From the NCBI GenBank assembly GCA_012729055.1, contig JAAYDW010000077.1:1-64000 (forward strand): 64,000 nucleotides of DNA, written 5' to 3'. The notes beneath the pieces were generated by a model that ran no database searches, had not been told where the DNA came from, and worked only from the letters and a program-made list of their open reading frames with translations. Below, piece by piece: positions 17,633 through 25,364 of the stretch (within the stretch, counting starts at the first letter, position 1; the number at the start of each line of letters is the position of its first letter). A program made the translations under genes and the position numbers. Source of the DNA: Deltaproteobacteria bacterium (GTDB taxonomy: Bacteria; Desulfobacterota; Syntrophia; Syntrophales; Smithellaceae).

Positions 17633-18529
17633 ATGAAAAGAGGATGGAGAGGGATTGTTTTTCTGTTGGTCGCGGCTGTTTGCGGACCGCTGCTGTTTTC
17701 CGGAATTTCGTCCGCGGCGGGACCGGGAAGCGAGGAGAAAATTTTCCAAAGCGGTGCGATTCTGACGGTGGCCGAATCCAAGCGGCTGATCGGCAAGGCG
17801 GTGGCGCAGATGCCGATCGTCAAGAATGCGCTCGCCAACGGCATGGTCATTATCATCAAGGGAACGACCAACGCCTATGTGGCGGAAGAGATCACCGGAA
17901 AGAAGGCCGATCATGCGGCTTTTGTAACGGGAAGAATTGAACCGGAAAAGGGAACCAAAAACCTGCCCGAGGTGAAGGCCGTCAACCACGTAATTCTGGA
18001 AAAAGGCAAGATCGTGGATATTTCGCTCGGCGAAGCGGCGAAGAAGCTGAAGGCGGGCGACGTGGTCATCAAGGGCGCCAACGCGCTCGACTACAGGAAC
18101 AAAATGGCGGCGGTCAATATTCTGCACCCGGAAGGGGGAACGACGGGGATTACCATGCCCATGATTGTGGCGCGCAAGGTTCACCTCGTGATTCCGGTCG
18201 GCCTCGAGAAGGTGGTTGCCGGCGATGTTGCGGAGCTGACCTTGAAGACGCGGGAACCGGTGCAACTGCTGCCTCCGTCGTCCGGCAAGTCGATGAATCG
18301 GTTTCCCGGTCACCTGGTTCCCTCCCAGTGGCTGATTACCGGCGAAATCGTCACGGAGCTGGAAGCCATTAAAATTCTGACGGGCGCGACCGCCTTCCAG
18401 TGCAGCGCGGGCGGCGTCAGCGGCGCGGAAGGAGGCGTCTGGCTGGTCTTCCGGGGATCCAGGGATCAGGTCAAAAAAGCCCTGGAACTGACCGGCTCCA
18501 TCCAGGGAGAGCGCCCCTACTCTGAATAG
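17633..18529 (+). CDS. conserved exported protein of unknown function
   Basis: 298 residues with a signal peptide (about 1-30, ending SSAAG). The mature part contains LTVAESKRLIGKAVA, KGTTNAYVAEEI, GDVVIKGANALD, a Gly-rich HPEGGTTG, LVIPVGLEKVV, and near the end VTELEAIKILTG and GGVSGAEGGVWLVF. I recognise this pattern as a conserved bacterial/archaeal family with no assigned activity; homologues I recall mostly lack a signal peptide. AAAGGAG lies 9 bp before the ATG. It is monocistronic, ending at a terminator. Confidence 0.75.
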   Translation: MKRGWRGIVFLLVAAVCGPLLFSGISSAAGPGSEEKIFQSGAILTVAESKRLIGKAVAQMPIVKNALANGMVIIIKGTTNAYVAEEITGKKADHAAFVTGRIEPEKGTKNLPEVKAVNHVILEKGKIVDISLGEAAKKLKAGDVVIKGANALDYRNKMAAVNILHPEGGTTGITMPMIVARKVHLVIPVGLEKVVAGDVAELTLKTREPVQLLPPSSGKSMNRFPGHLVPSQWLITGEIVTELEAIKILTGATAFQCSAGGVSGAEGGVWLVFRGSRDQVKKALELTGSIQGERPYSE

Positions 18530-18544
18530 AAATTTCTGAACCGG

Positions 18545-18594
18545 CCGGCCCGCGCAAAATGATGAAAATTTTGCGGGGCCGGTCATTGCTTTTT
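18545..18594 (+). terminator. rho-independent terminator after the exported protein
   Basis: GC-rich stem formed by 18545-18560 and 18568-18582 with a short loop, followed by CATTGC and a run of five T (18590-18594). Confidence 0.75.
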
Positions 18595-18703
18595 GAGAGA
18601 CACTCCCGCGGCAAAATGCCGGCGCTCCGCCCGCCGGTTTTGGGGCCGCGGAGTGCGGCAGAGTCGCTGTGCGCAAGTGTCCCGCTGAAAGAAAGAAACC
18701 TCC

Positions 18704-19351
18704 ATGCTGTTTAGCCTGTTTGCCGTTTTTGCTTCTTCCTTTGTCATTGCGCTTTCCGGCGCGCTGATGCCGGGTCCGCTTTTGACCGCGACGATCAGCG
18801 AGAGCTCGCGGCGCGGATTTGTCGCGGGGCCGCTCCTGATCGCCGGCCACGCCATTCTGGAGCTGGCGCTTGTCGCCGCGCTGCTTTTGGGGCTGGCGCC
18901 TTTTTTCCAGCTGCCGGCCGTCTTTGTGGCAAGCGCGCTTGCCGGGGCCGTCATTTTACTGGTCATGGCCGCGGGCATGTTCCGGTCGTTGCCGACCCTG
19001 CGCTTGTCCTTTGAAGGGGAACAGAAAAAAATGAACTCGCCGGTGCTCGGCGGAATTCTGATGAGTGTCTCCAATCCTTACTGGATCATCTGGTGGGCGA
19101 CGATCGGCATCGGGTACATTGTGTACTCCCGACAGTTCGGTCTCTGGGGCGTTGTCTTTTTCTTTGCCGGCCACATTGCGGCTGATCTCGCCTGGTACTC
19201 CTTCATTGCGGCGGCGGTCGCCAAAGGACGGCATCTGCTGACGGACCGTCTCTACCGCGGGCTGATCGGCCTGTGCGCAGTTTTCCTGACGGGTTTTGCG
19301 GGATACTTTGCCTATGCGGGGCTCGACAAACTCAGCGGCCTTCTTTCTTAA
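18704..19351 (+). CDS. LysE-family translocator
   Basis: 215 residues, six hydrophobic segments. The LysE/RhtB exporter signature is near the N-terminus: ALSGALMPGPLLTATISESSRRG-type region (about 15-45), with NPYWIIWWATIG at about 125. Family members export amino acids or small polar solutes. The specific solute cannot be inferred. A ribosome site before the ATG is weak (GAAAGAAA). Its stop overlaps by 4 bp the 3' end of the acyltransferase remnant on the other strand. Confidence 0.85.
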   Translation: MLFSLFAVFASSFVIALSGALMPGPLLTATISESSRRGFVAGPLLIAGHAILELALVAALLLGLAPFFQLPAVFVASALAGAVILLVMAAGMFRSLPTLRLSFEGEQKKMNSPVLGGILMSVSNPYWIIWWATIGIGYIVYSRQFGLWGVVFFFAGHIAADLAWYSFIAAAVAKGRHLLTDRLYRGLIGLCAVFLTGFAGYFAYAGLDKLSGLLS

Positions 19352-19653
19352 CTTCCGGAATGACCGTAGCGCTCCCGATGAACCGCAGCGCCGTCGGCGG
19401 CCAGAATTTCAAAAAAGCGGTTTTCCGCAAACGGCCGATCGATGGCACGCGAAAAACTCACGGATAAAATGTCTCTGTAGCCGATCACGCCGCATTCGAT
19501 AGGATAGCAGTGCAGACTGCCTCCCATCGTATCGAAGCGCTCCACTTTGTCTCTGATGGCTTCGGGGAGTTCAACGGCCCCCATGTTGGCAAGGTGCATG
19601 GAAGCCGTGCGGGAACCTGCGCAGTCCAGGACCAGCGTGGCGATGCGTTTTTT
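19348..19653 (-). pseudogene. C-terminal fragment of a condensation/alcohol acetyltransferase-like protein
   Basis: The minus frame is open from just after a TGA (19656-19654) to a TAA at 19348: about 101 codons. The segments HLANMGAVELPEAIRDKVERFD and DILSVSFSRAI resemble the last 80-100 residues of HHxxxDG-type acyltransferases (SNLG.v.LP...V.RFD). No catalytic half is found upstream, and there is no ATG, GTG or TTG start before residue 20 of the fragment. An A7 run at the 5' edge may mark a frameshift. It could still be expressed from the internal ATG at 19599 (83 residues). Remnant is the best reading. Confidence 0.5.
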
Positions 19654-19689
19654 TCAGAAGCAGGGGCAGGGCCCGGGGGCAACAAAGAA

Positions 19690-19815
19690 TTATGGCGGCT
19701 GCTTTTCTTCTCCCGCGCCTTCCTGCGGGCTGTATCGGACGGCGAGGCTGCGGATGATACCCAGGCACAAAAGCAGAAAGCCGAAGGCGGCAATGGTTTC
19801 CCAGAGCGGTTTCAT
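19690..19815 (-). CDS. 41-residue single-helix membrane peptide
   Basis: Begins MKPLWETIAAFGFLLLCLG: one hydrophobic helix (about 8-24) followed by a charged tail with EGAGEEKQPP. Its ATG overlaps the stop of the peroxiredoxin gene (ATGA), implying translational coupling. In the same frame, after its TAA and a further TGA, comes the acyltransferase fragment. Could be a genuine small membrane protein or the 5' stub of the decayed gene. Confidence 0.45.
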   Translation of the reverse strand: MKPLWETIAAFGFLLLCLGIIRSLAVRYSPQEGAGEEKQPP

Positions 19816-20303
19816 GGCGCCTTTTCCTCTTGCCGGAGCCGCGTTTCAATCAATTGCAGAATCTCCTCGTTGGACGGAATGTCCGACATGGAGTGGCCGT
19901 AGTGCACGAAGCGCAGCCTTCCTGTCCGGTCGATCAGCATCTGCGCGGGAAGCCGGCCCAGTTTGAAGAGCTTGACCTCCTGGCCGTAGAGCTTCAAGAC
20001 CCGGTGTTCAGGATCGGGGAGCCCGACAAACGGCAGGTCGTGTTTGGCCCAGTAGTCCCGGAACGTTTCGGGCTTTTCCGGTCCGACCACCCAGACGAGC
20101 GTGTCCAGTTTTTGAAATTTTTCATAGTCGAGGCGCAACTGCGCCATGTGCGCGCGGCAGAAGGGTCACAGAAAACCGCGGTTGAAAACGACCAGAATGT
20201 TTTTCTTTCCCGTGTTATCGGAAAGGGATACGCTTTGACCGGTGTAATCGGTGAGGGTAAAATCGGGCGCCTGCGTGTTCACGCTTAGTTCCACTCTGGC
20301 CAT
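19812..20303 (-). CDS. peroxiredoxin-like redoxin, probable selenoprotein (in-frame UGA at codon 46)
   Basis: 163 residues if UGA is read as selenocysteine. AhpC/TSA-type thioredoxin fold: NTQAPDFTLTDYTGQ at 9-23, then VVFNRGFL-U-PFCRAHMAQL with the UGA (20168-20166) exactly where the first Cys of CPFC stands in relatives, and GLPDPEHRVLKLYGQE at about 95. The frame is conserved and family-like on both sides of the UGA, with no other stop. A hairpin lies 20 nt downstream. Such (seleno)protein redoxins are known in anaerobic Desulfobacterota. Likely reduces peroxides or disulfides. The alternative is a nonsense mutation or a sequencing error. Standard gene callers would annotate only the part from codon 53 onward. 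Confidence 0.8.
20132..20145 (-). promoter_or_regulatory. candidate bacterial SECIS hairpin
   Basis: In the mRNA, GGCGC-AGUU-GCGCC forms a 5-bp GC stem with a loop holding G and U, starting 20 nt after the UGA of the peroxiredoxin, inside the coding region. This distance fits bacterial SECIS elements, which bind SelB. A partial second stem (CUGC..GCAG) overlaps it. No binding evidence can be had from sequence. Confidence 0.5.
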
Positions 20304-20425
20304 GGCTGGGACCTCTCTTTTTACTTGTGAAAAAAGGTTTGATAAAGAATTACCGCACCGGCGCTTGCGCTGGATGTACGGCGGTCCGGCGCATGAAAAA
20401 AGAGTAAATCAGGTCAATAAAATAT

Positions 20426-20869
20426 TCAACGTGAACGTTCGGGAATTTCCGCTTCCTTTTCCCGGGGCAGCAGTTCGAAAGCGGCCTTGACCTCCCTGGG
20501 AATGGAGCGCAGCGTGCCCTTGTGGACGTCCACGAAAACCCAGTTTGTTTCTCCCTCGGCCAAAAGGGCATCGTCCGCCGGGCGGGTGATTTTATATCTG
20601 CGCAAAGACTGCACGCGCCGGAAATCGGCAATCCAGGTGACGATTACCACCCGGTCGCCTGCGAACGCCGGCTTGAAGTATTCGATTTTATGCGTGCGCA
20701 CCACCCAGGTGGCGCCGGCGGCGTTCGTGGCGGCGGTGCAGCCGGTTATTTCCGAATGCTGCATGGCCGCGTCCTGCATCCAGCGCAGGTATTCGACGTT
20801 GTTGACATGCCCGTTCTGGTCTTCCGCTTCTTTGGGCACGAGAAGTTCATAGCGATGGATTTGCTGCAT
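20426..20869 (-). CDS. acyl-CoA thioesterase, 4HBT/YbgC-like hotdog fold
   Basis: 147 residues. The hotdog signature with the catalytic Asp region is EDQNGHVNNVEYLRWMQDAA (about 15-35), where HVNN and the following Tyr are typical. Then HKIEYFKPAFAGD and ETNWVFVDVHKGTLRSIP. Hydrolyses acyl-CoA or acyl-ACP thioesters in the cytoplasm. Start set at 20869, with GGAAG 6 bp upstream; the frame extends to 20935 without a better site. Stand-alone gene; substrate unknown. Confidence 0.85.
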   Translation of the reverse strand: MQQIHRYELLVPKEAEDQNGHVNNVEYLRWMQDAAMQHSEITGCTAATNAAGATWVVRTHKIEYFKPAFAGDRVVIVTWIADFRRVQSLRRYKITRPADDALLAEGETNWVFVDVHKGTLRSIPREVKAAFELLPREKEAEIPERSR

Positions 20870-21004
20870 TTTTTCTTCCGGGGTCCTTGTGATTTGCGTT
20901 TGCGGAAGTATAGGCACTAGCGGCGGGGCTGTCAATCAGATTGTCGGCCGGTTCTTCAATCCGGCGCCTGCGCAGGCGGCGGGACCTGCCGGCTCCGAGC
21001 CCCC

Positions 21005-21033
21005 TTGACAAGTTTTTTTTCAATGATTACTTT
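21005..21033 (+). promoter_or_regulatory. candidate promoter for hsp20
   Basis: TTGACA (21005-21010), 17 bp, TACTTT (21028-21033), in an AT-rich stretch 68 bp before the start. A heat-shock sigma site is possible because CTTGACA also fits a -35 of that class, but no matching -10 was found. Confidence 0.45.
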
Positions 21034-21100
21034 AAGGCTGAATAGGTCAATTAGTTAATGATATTAAATTGTTGTTGTTCGTTGGAAAGGAGGATGGATT

Positions 21101-21595
21101 ATGATTAAAAACCTGCTGCCTGCCGTACGGCGTAAGAACGACAAAGCCCTGCGTCAAGCTGGAGAGCGTCCGTTCTTACCGATTCAACGGGAGATGAATA
21201 GACTGTTTGGCGATTTCTTCGGGGATTTCGGCCTGGAGCCTTTCGACCGCATTCGGGAGTTCGGTTTCGAACCCAGCATCGACGTCTGGGAAGACGACGA
21301 GAAAATTCATGTCAAAGCCGAACTGCCTGGTATCGAAGAAAAGGATATTGATGTAACCCTCACGCCCGGTGTTCTTTCGATCCGGGGTGAAAAGAAGGAA
21401 GAAAAGGAGGAAAAAGATGATGATTACTGGTACAAAGAAACCAGTTACGGCTCCTTCCAGAGAAGCATCGCTCTTCCCGAAGGCATCAATCAGGAAAAAG
21501 TGGAAGCGAAGTTTAAAAACGGCGTTCTCAACATTGAGATCCCTTGGCTGGAAGGCGCAAGGGCCGGGAAAAAGATTACCGTTAAAACATCATAA
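21101..21595 (+). CDS. Hsp20/alpha-crystallin small heat-shock protein
   Basis: 164 residues. ATP-independent holdase that binds unfolding proteins. Alpha-crystallin domain at about 60-160: PSIDVWEDDEKIHVKAELPG, the acidic/basic loop KKEEKEEKDDDYWYKE, and the closing GVLNIEIP. The N-terminal arm carries the usual MNRLFGDFFGDF segment. GGAGG lies 7 bp before the ATG. Monocistronic: own promoter and a strong terminator. Confidence 0.95.
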   Translation: MIKNLLPAVRRKNDKALRQAGERPFLPIQREMNRLFGDFFGDFGLEPFDRIREFGFEPSIDVWEDDEKIHVKAELPGIEEKDIDVTLTPGVLSIRGEKKEEKEEKDDDYWYKETSYGSFQRSIALPEGINQEKVEAKFKNGVLNIEIPWLEGARAGKKITVKTS

Positions 21596-21600
21596 ATAAA

Positions 21601-21640
21601 CCAGGGAGCTTCCCCGTCCGGGGAAGCTCCCTGGTTTTTT
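21601..21640 (+). terminator. strong rho-independent terminator after hsp20
   Basis: Perfect 15-bp stem (21601-21615 with 21620-21634), 4-nt loop, then TTTTTT. Starts 5 bp after the hsp20 stop codon. Confidence 0.92.
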
Positions 21641-21708
21641 CTTAAGCTCTTATCGCAGACACTTATTGAGATATCTGCTCTCACGCCTGCCCGGCAGGTG
21701 GAAATTTT

Positions 21709-22038
21709 TTATTGACGCAGTTTTTCCAGCATCCTGCCCGCCTCGGGCGCCAGCTTGATGAAGGCCGAAAGGGTTGAGCAGGCGTACTCGGAACAGGAGG
21801 CACAGGTGTCGACGCCTTTGGATTGGCAGCATTTACGAATTTCGCATGAATTTTCGCAGTGGAAGAATAAGCGCCCGCTCGATTTGCAGCCGTCGCAGTT
21901 GATCTGGCCCGGCGAAATTTCACTGTGATAAAGGGCCGACCACTTTTGGGCCACTTCCGATCTTTTGCTATCGTCGTCTTTTTGCGTTGCGAGGTAAGCT
22001 TCGCATTTCGAACAATCCAATCCGCAAAACGCAATCAT
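21709..22038 (-). CDS. DUF3795 cysteine-rich protein
   Basis: 109 residues with 12 Cys in the family order: FCGLDCSKCEAYLAT at the N-terminus, INCDGCKSSG in the middle, HCENSCEIRKCCQSKGVDTCASCSEYAC after it. The pattern suggests a metal or iron-sulfur binding protein. No activity is established for the family. GGAGG lies 6 bp before the ATG at 22038. Stand-alone. Confidence 0.85.
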   Translation of the reverse strand: MIAFCGLDCSKCEAYLATQKDDDSKRSEVAQKWSALYHSEISPGQINCDGCKSSGRLFFHCENSCEIRKCCQSKGVDTCASCSEYACSTLSAFIKLAPEAGRMLEKLRQ

Positions 22039-22157
22039 GGGCTCCTCCTGAGCGTTTGTTCCCTGTGCACCGTCAACGGACAGGGTCGGTTTGTTTCGGT
22101 TTTTCGTTGTCCTTATACGTTTTTTGACCGGAATTGAAAAGCTGAAAAACCGTCGGC

Positions 22158-22400
22158 TCAGGGATCCAGCTTTTTCAGGAGGGGATCATCGGCCGGGAAG
22201 ATATTGGTGGTTTCGGTTTCGTCGTCATAAACGAGAACGGCCGAACCGTTTTCCAGCCGGCGCTTGATCTGCCGGAATTTGACATCGAAGGAAGCCTCGA
22301 CAGCGCCGTAATCGGTGCCGTCCCGGGAGATGAATTCGTCGATGATCCCTTTCATGGCTTCGGGACTGAGTTTGCCGATCGGAATTCTGTAAACAGGCAT
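22158..22400 (-). CDS. YheU-family (UPF0270-like) small protein
   Basis: 80 residues. The pattern IPIGKLSPEAMKGIIDEF, RDGTDYG, RRLENGSAVLVYDDETETTNI follows the YheU/UPF0270 family (IP..L...TL..LI..FV.REGTDYG, G...V.....ET.NI). Cytoplasmic, function unknown; a loose match to the family, so moderately sure. Start at 22400 chosen because AGGAG stands 6 bp upstream. Divergent from the acyltransferase gene. Confidence 0.65.
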   Translation of the reverse strand: MPVYRIPIGKLSPEAMKGIIDEFISRDGTDYGAVEASFDVKFRQIKRRLENGSAVLVYDDETETTNIFPADDPLLKKLDP

Positions 22401-22601
22401 CAGGCTCTCCTGGCGTTTCAATGCCTGAAGAATACAGGATGAACGGCCCGGAAGTCAAACAGGTCTGTTCTGCGGCTGCGTTTTCATTGGCGGCTGTTTG
22501 CCCGGCTTGACAGGCCGTTTCGGTCATGATTAGGTCCTTGGGGGAAAAAGATAACCGGCCGTTTCCGGAAAAAGGATGGGTCAATCATCTCAAATAATAT
22601 C

Positions 22602-24002
22602 TTGAACAAACGAACTGCGCACAAGCCGTTGATTCCGCTCAATCCCTCCGCTGAACTCTTTCTGATCTGGGAGCGAGACGGTTTTCCTTCAACGGGCTGG
22701 ACGGCGTTTCTCTTTCAGGGAGCATGCGATGCTGCCGCCCTGGAAAAGGCCCTGCACAATACGCTTCCGCTCGCGCCGGTTTTTTCTTCGCGCCTGGTGA
22801 TTTCGTCCCGGGGGCTTTGGCAAACGCTTTGCTGGCAGCCCGACGACGAATTCTGTCCGCTCAGCGTGACCGACCTGCGCCATCTGAAAGAAAAGCCAAA
22901 CGATATGGAGGAATGGATTCAGCAGCGGATGGAGCCCACCCTGCTGAGGTATCGGCGGGATCTGATGGAGGATTTCCCTCTGCGGTTTTTTCTTTTTCTG
23001 CTGCCGGAAAATTCCGGTTTTTTTGCCGTATCCTGGCACCACTGCGCCATGGATGGAGGCGGGCTCTATGATTATCTGCGCGAGCTTTTCAGCGATTATC
23101 ACCGTCTGGTCACGGGAAGCCGGCCCTCCTGGTCTTCTGTGGCCGCCATCCATTCCCAGGCCAAAACAGCCGTGGATGCTCGCCCGCCGCGCCTGGGGCC
23201 TGTGATCAAGGAAATGCTGGCGCAGGCGATTCGTTATCCGGTATTTCGAAGCACGCAGATTATCGGGGTGCCGGAGGCGTCGGCGGGCCGCAGAATGATC
23301 CGCTGTTATGATGACGATCCGCTGGCGCAAAAGGCGCTGCGCGACCGATCCAGGCGCAGCGGCGGCACTGTGTCGGATCTGTGTCTTGCCGCGGCCAAAC
23401 TGGCGTTGCAGGAGTGGAATGAAAACCGCGGGTGTCCGCCGAACATCATGCATCACATGCTGGCCGTCAACCAGCGGCCGCGCCGGACCGGGAACCAAAC
23501 GGCGGGGCACAGTATTCCGCTCAGCGCCGTCGTCATTCCCAGCCGGCCCGAAGACAGGAAGGACCCGCAGGCGCTGCTCGATCACGTCATTCGCTACCGC
23601 AAACGGCTGATTGAAGATAGAGTTGACGCGGCGCTCAAATGGCTGAGCACGACGGCCATGAAGGCGGGAAGAATCCTGCCGGTCGCCCTCCGCTATCCGG
23701 TTTTGCGGCCGGTCTTGGATTACAAAATTTCTTTTTCTCTTTCCAACGTCGGCGTTGTCTGGCCGAAAATCGCCGAAGGAAAACCGACCGGAGAAACGGA
23801 GATTGACCGGATCGGCGGCATGGAATTTCTGGACATTTACACCAGTCTCGGAGTCACGTACAATAATCCGCTCGCCATGACTCTCCGGACATTCCGGGGC
23901 CGGCTCAGCTTTATATTTTCCGCCAGCCGCGAACGCATTTCCGATAAAGACGCGCAGGCTTTTGCAAAACTGGTCATGGACAAGGTGAAAGGGTATTTGT
24001 AA
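22602..24002 (+). CDS. condensation-domain-like acyltransferase (HHxxxDG)
   Basis: 466 residues. The CoA-dependent acyltransferase/condensation fold shows the active-site motif WHHCAMDGGGL at about residue 145 and a C-terminal SLSNVGVVWP-type strand near 385. Length and domain fit stand-alone wax-ester-synthase/alcohol-acyltransferase-like proteins, not a peptide synthetase module. The start is a TTG (22602), as no ATG fits the N-terminal LNPSAELFLIWE, which is the expected family beginning. Donor and acceptor unknown. Confidence 0.75.
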   Translation: MNKRTAHKPLIPLNPSAELFLIWERDGFPSTGWTAFLFQGACDAAALEKALHNTLPLAPVFSSRLVISSRGLWQTLCWQPDDEFCPLSVTDLRHLKEKPNDMEEWIQQRMEPTLLRYRRDLMEDFPLRFFLFLLPENSGFFAVSWHHCAMDGGGLYDYLRELFSDYHRLVTGSRPSWSSVAAIHSQAKTAVDARPPRLGPVIKEMLAQAIRYPVFRSTQIIGVPEASAGRRMIRCYDDDPLAQKALRDRSRRSGGTVSDLCLAAAKLALQEWNENRGCPPNIMHHMLAVNQRPRRTGNQTAGHSIPLSAVVIPSRPEDRKDPQALLDHVIRYRKRLIEDRVDAALKWLSTTAMKAGRILPVALRYPVLRPVLDYKISFSLSNVGVVWPKIAEGKPTGETEIDRIGGMEFLDIYTSLGVTYNNPLAMTLRTFRGRLSFIFSASRERISDKDAQAFAKLVMDKVKGYL

Positions 24003-24013
24003 AAGCCGGCGCT

Positions 24014-24421
24014 TCAGGCGGCTTTAGGCAGAGGCAGCGTATTTGGAGAGCGGGGCGCCAGACCGATTCTAGCCCTGGCCTTATTGCAGCGGGGATTTTC
24101 TTCTCCGACTTTCCAGGAGGGATCGAAGGTGCGGCAGACGGAAGGGCGGCTGCCGTAAATGGCGCAGCGGACGCTTTGCCCCGGCGTTCCCAGAAGGGCG
24201 ATGCAGCGCGAGTCCGGCGGGCCGGTCCGGCGCATGGCCCGGCGAAACGCGGTGTTTCTTTCGGTGAGCTGAACCGGCACGCCCCCTTCGGTGGCGTCGC
24301 CTGCCTCGGCCCGGTAAAAAGACGCGCGAAAAACCGCGCAGCAGGCGCCGCAGCTCATGCAGGGGTTCCATTCCGTCTTTCCCTCCCCCCGCCCGAGAAG
24401 CTCTGGGATGTCCGTTTCCAT
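24014..24421 (-). CDS. YkgJ-family cysteine cluster protein
   Basis: 135 residues. Cys cluster CMSCGACCAVF at about residue 22, RCIALLGTPG and SVRCAIYGSRPSVCRTFDPSW downstream: the usual YkgJ arrangement, thought to bind zinc or an iron-sulfur cluster. Start at 24421 (METDIPELLG); the frame is open 70 codons further upstream but that part is unlike any family member. Ribosome site weak. Converges with the acyltransferase gene (12 bp apart). Confidence 0.8.
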   Translation of the reverse strand: METDIPELLGRGEGKTEWNPCMSCGACCAVFRASFYRAEAGDATEGGVPVQLTERNTAFRRAMRRTGPPDSRCIALLGTPGQSVRCAIYGSRPSVCRTFDPSWKVGEENPRCNKARARIGLAPRSPNTLPLPKAA

Positions 24422-24532
24422 ATTTTTCCGACCGTTTTCGAAAAGAGCGGTTCCGTCGCTGAACCGGCTTTTCCGGCGGCTTTCATATAGAAAGACCAAA
24501 TAAAAATCAAGCCCCTGCTTATCAATGGGGGA

Positions 24533-24576
24533 CGGGGGAAAAAAGAAAAAGCAGCCATCCGCATGACGGCTGCTTT
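24533..24576 (-). terminator. rho-independent terminator after ybaK-like gene
   Basis: On the minus strand, 9-bp arms AAAGCAGCC/GGCTGCTTT (24576-24568 with 24556-24548), then a T-rich tract (TTTTTCTTTTTT), about 70 bp past the stop of the gene at 24644. Confidence 0.8.
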
Positions 24577-24643
24577 CAGGATGTGACTCCGGACATCGGG
24601 AGAAACAACCGGTGACTTCAGTGCCCGGCACAGGCGGCCTGCC

Positions 24644-25102
24644 TCAGGCAATCTTGATTACCTTGGGCTTCACCAGTCTTTCGAAATCCTGGTAAGACAT
24701 CCGGACCAGCTCCGAATGCGAGCAGGCGTTGAAAAAGATGTCCTCGTCCTCGGTCAAATGCTGGTCCACGTAAACGTCCATTCCATAAAGGTTTCCGAAC
24801 GGGGGCATGGCCCCGACTTCGCAATCCGGAAACATCCCCCTGAATTGTCCTTCGGTGGCCAGCCGGATATCTTCTTCGCCGACGGCTTTCCGGAAGCGGT
24901 CGAAATCAATGGAATGATTGGCCGGCAGCACCGCCATGGCCATTTTCTCCCGGATGTAAACGATTACGGTTTTTGCCACCATGCTTCCCTTGATGTGCAG
25001 CGACTGGGCGAGTTCCCGGGCCGTGTAGGCCGGCGAATGCGCGATTTTTACGTATTTGACCGACTCACTGTCTAAAAATTCCTTTAATTTTCTTGCTGGC
25101 AT
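24644..25102 (-). CDS. YbaK/EbsC-family aminoacyl-tRNA deacylase
   Basis: 152 residues. YbaK/ProX-type editing domain that hydrolyses mischarged tRNA in trans. Marks: ARELAQSLHIKG, the conserved Lys in MVAKTVIVY (about residue 45), EVGAMPPFGNLYG (about 95) and a final ACSHSELVRM. The substrate pair (Cys-tRNAPro, Ala-tRNAPro or another) cannot be told. GGAGG precedes the ATG at 25102. Confidence 0.88.
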   Translation of the reverse strand: MPARKLKEFLDSESVKYVKIAHSPAYTARELAQSLHIKGSMVAKTVIVYIREKMAMAVLPANHSIDFDRFRKAVGEEDIRLATEGQFRGMFPDCEVGAMPPFGNLYGMDVYVDQHLTEDEDIFFNACSHSELVRMSYQDFERLVKPKVIKIA

Positions 25103-25364
25103 GGGCGACCTCCTTTGCTCCGATTGACGGGGTTAAAGAGTTTCCAGAAACCGGTCCCGGCCGAGAAGCGAAATTCCGGATTTTTTACCGCAGCAGAGGG
25201 AGGAGGAAATATCATTTTGAACTTTAGTGTATTCTACCACAAAAAAAGCGCCCGGGCAGCAGAGAAAAAGGCACAGAGAAAAAGGCCCGGTCCGCGGTCG
25301 CTCGTCTGATTGTTTGCACCAGGGGGACCCGGGGCATCCTGCCCCGGGCATCAGGAACAGAAGG
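25103..25364. other. gap downstream of the liv/ligase operon
   Basis: No gene seen. The segment 25230-25300 is purine-rich, and the only clear structure is the stem-loop at 25328-25348. Confidence 0.5.
25328..25348 (-). terminator. GC-rich stem-loop after the acyl-CoA ligase
   Basis: CCCGGGGCA / TGCCCCGGG, 9-bp perfect arms with a 3-nt loop, 17 bp past the stop codon at 25365. No T run follows on the minus strand, so termination may be weak. Confidence 0.5.

Noticed and set aside
19812..20147. Peroxiredoxin read as a 111-residue protein starting at the internal ATG after the UGA
   Set aside because: It would begin after the active site and lose the first strands of the fold, while the upstream frame matches the family from ATG 20303 on.
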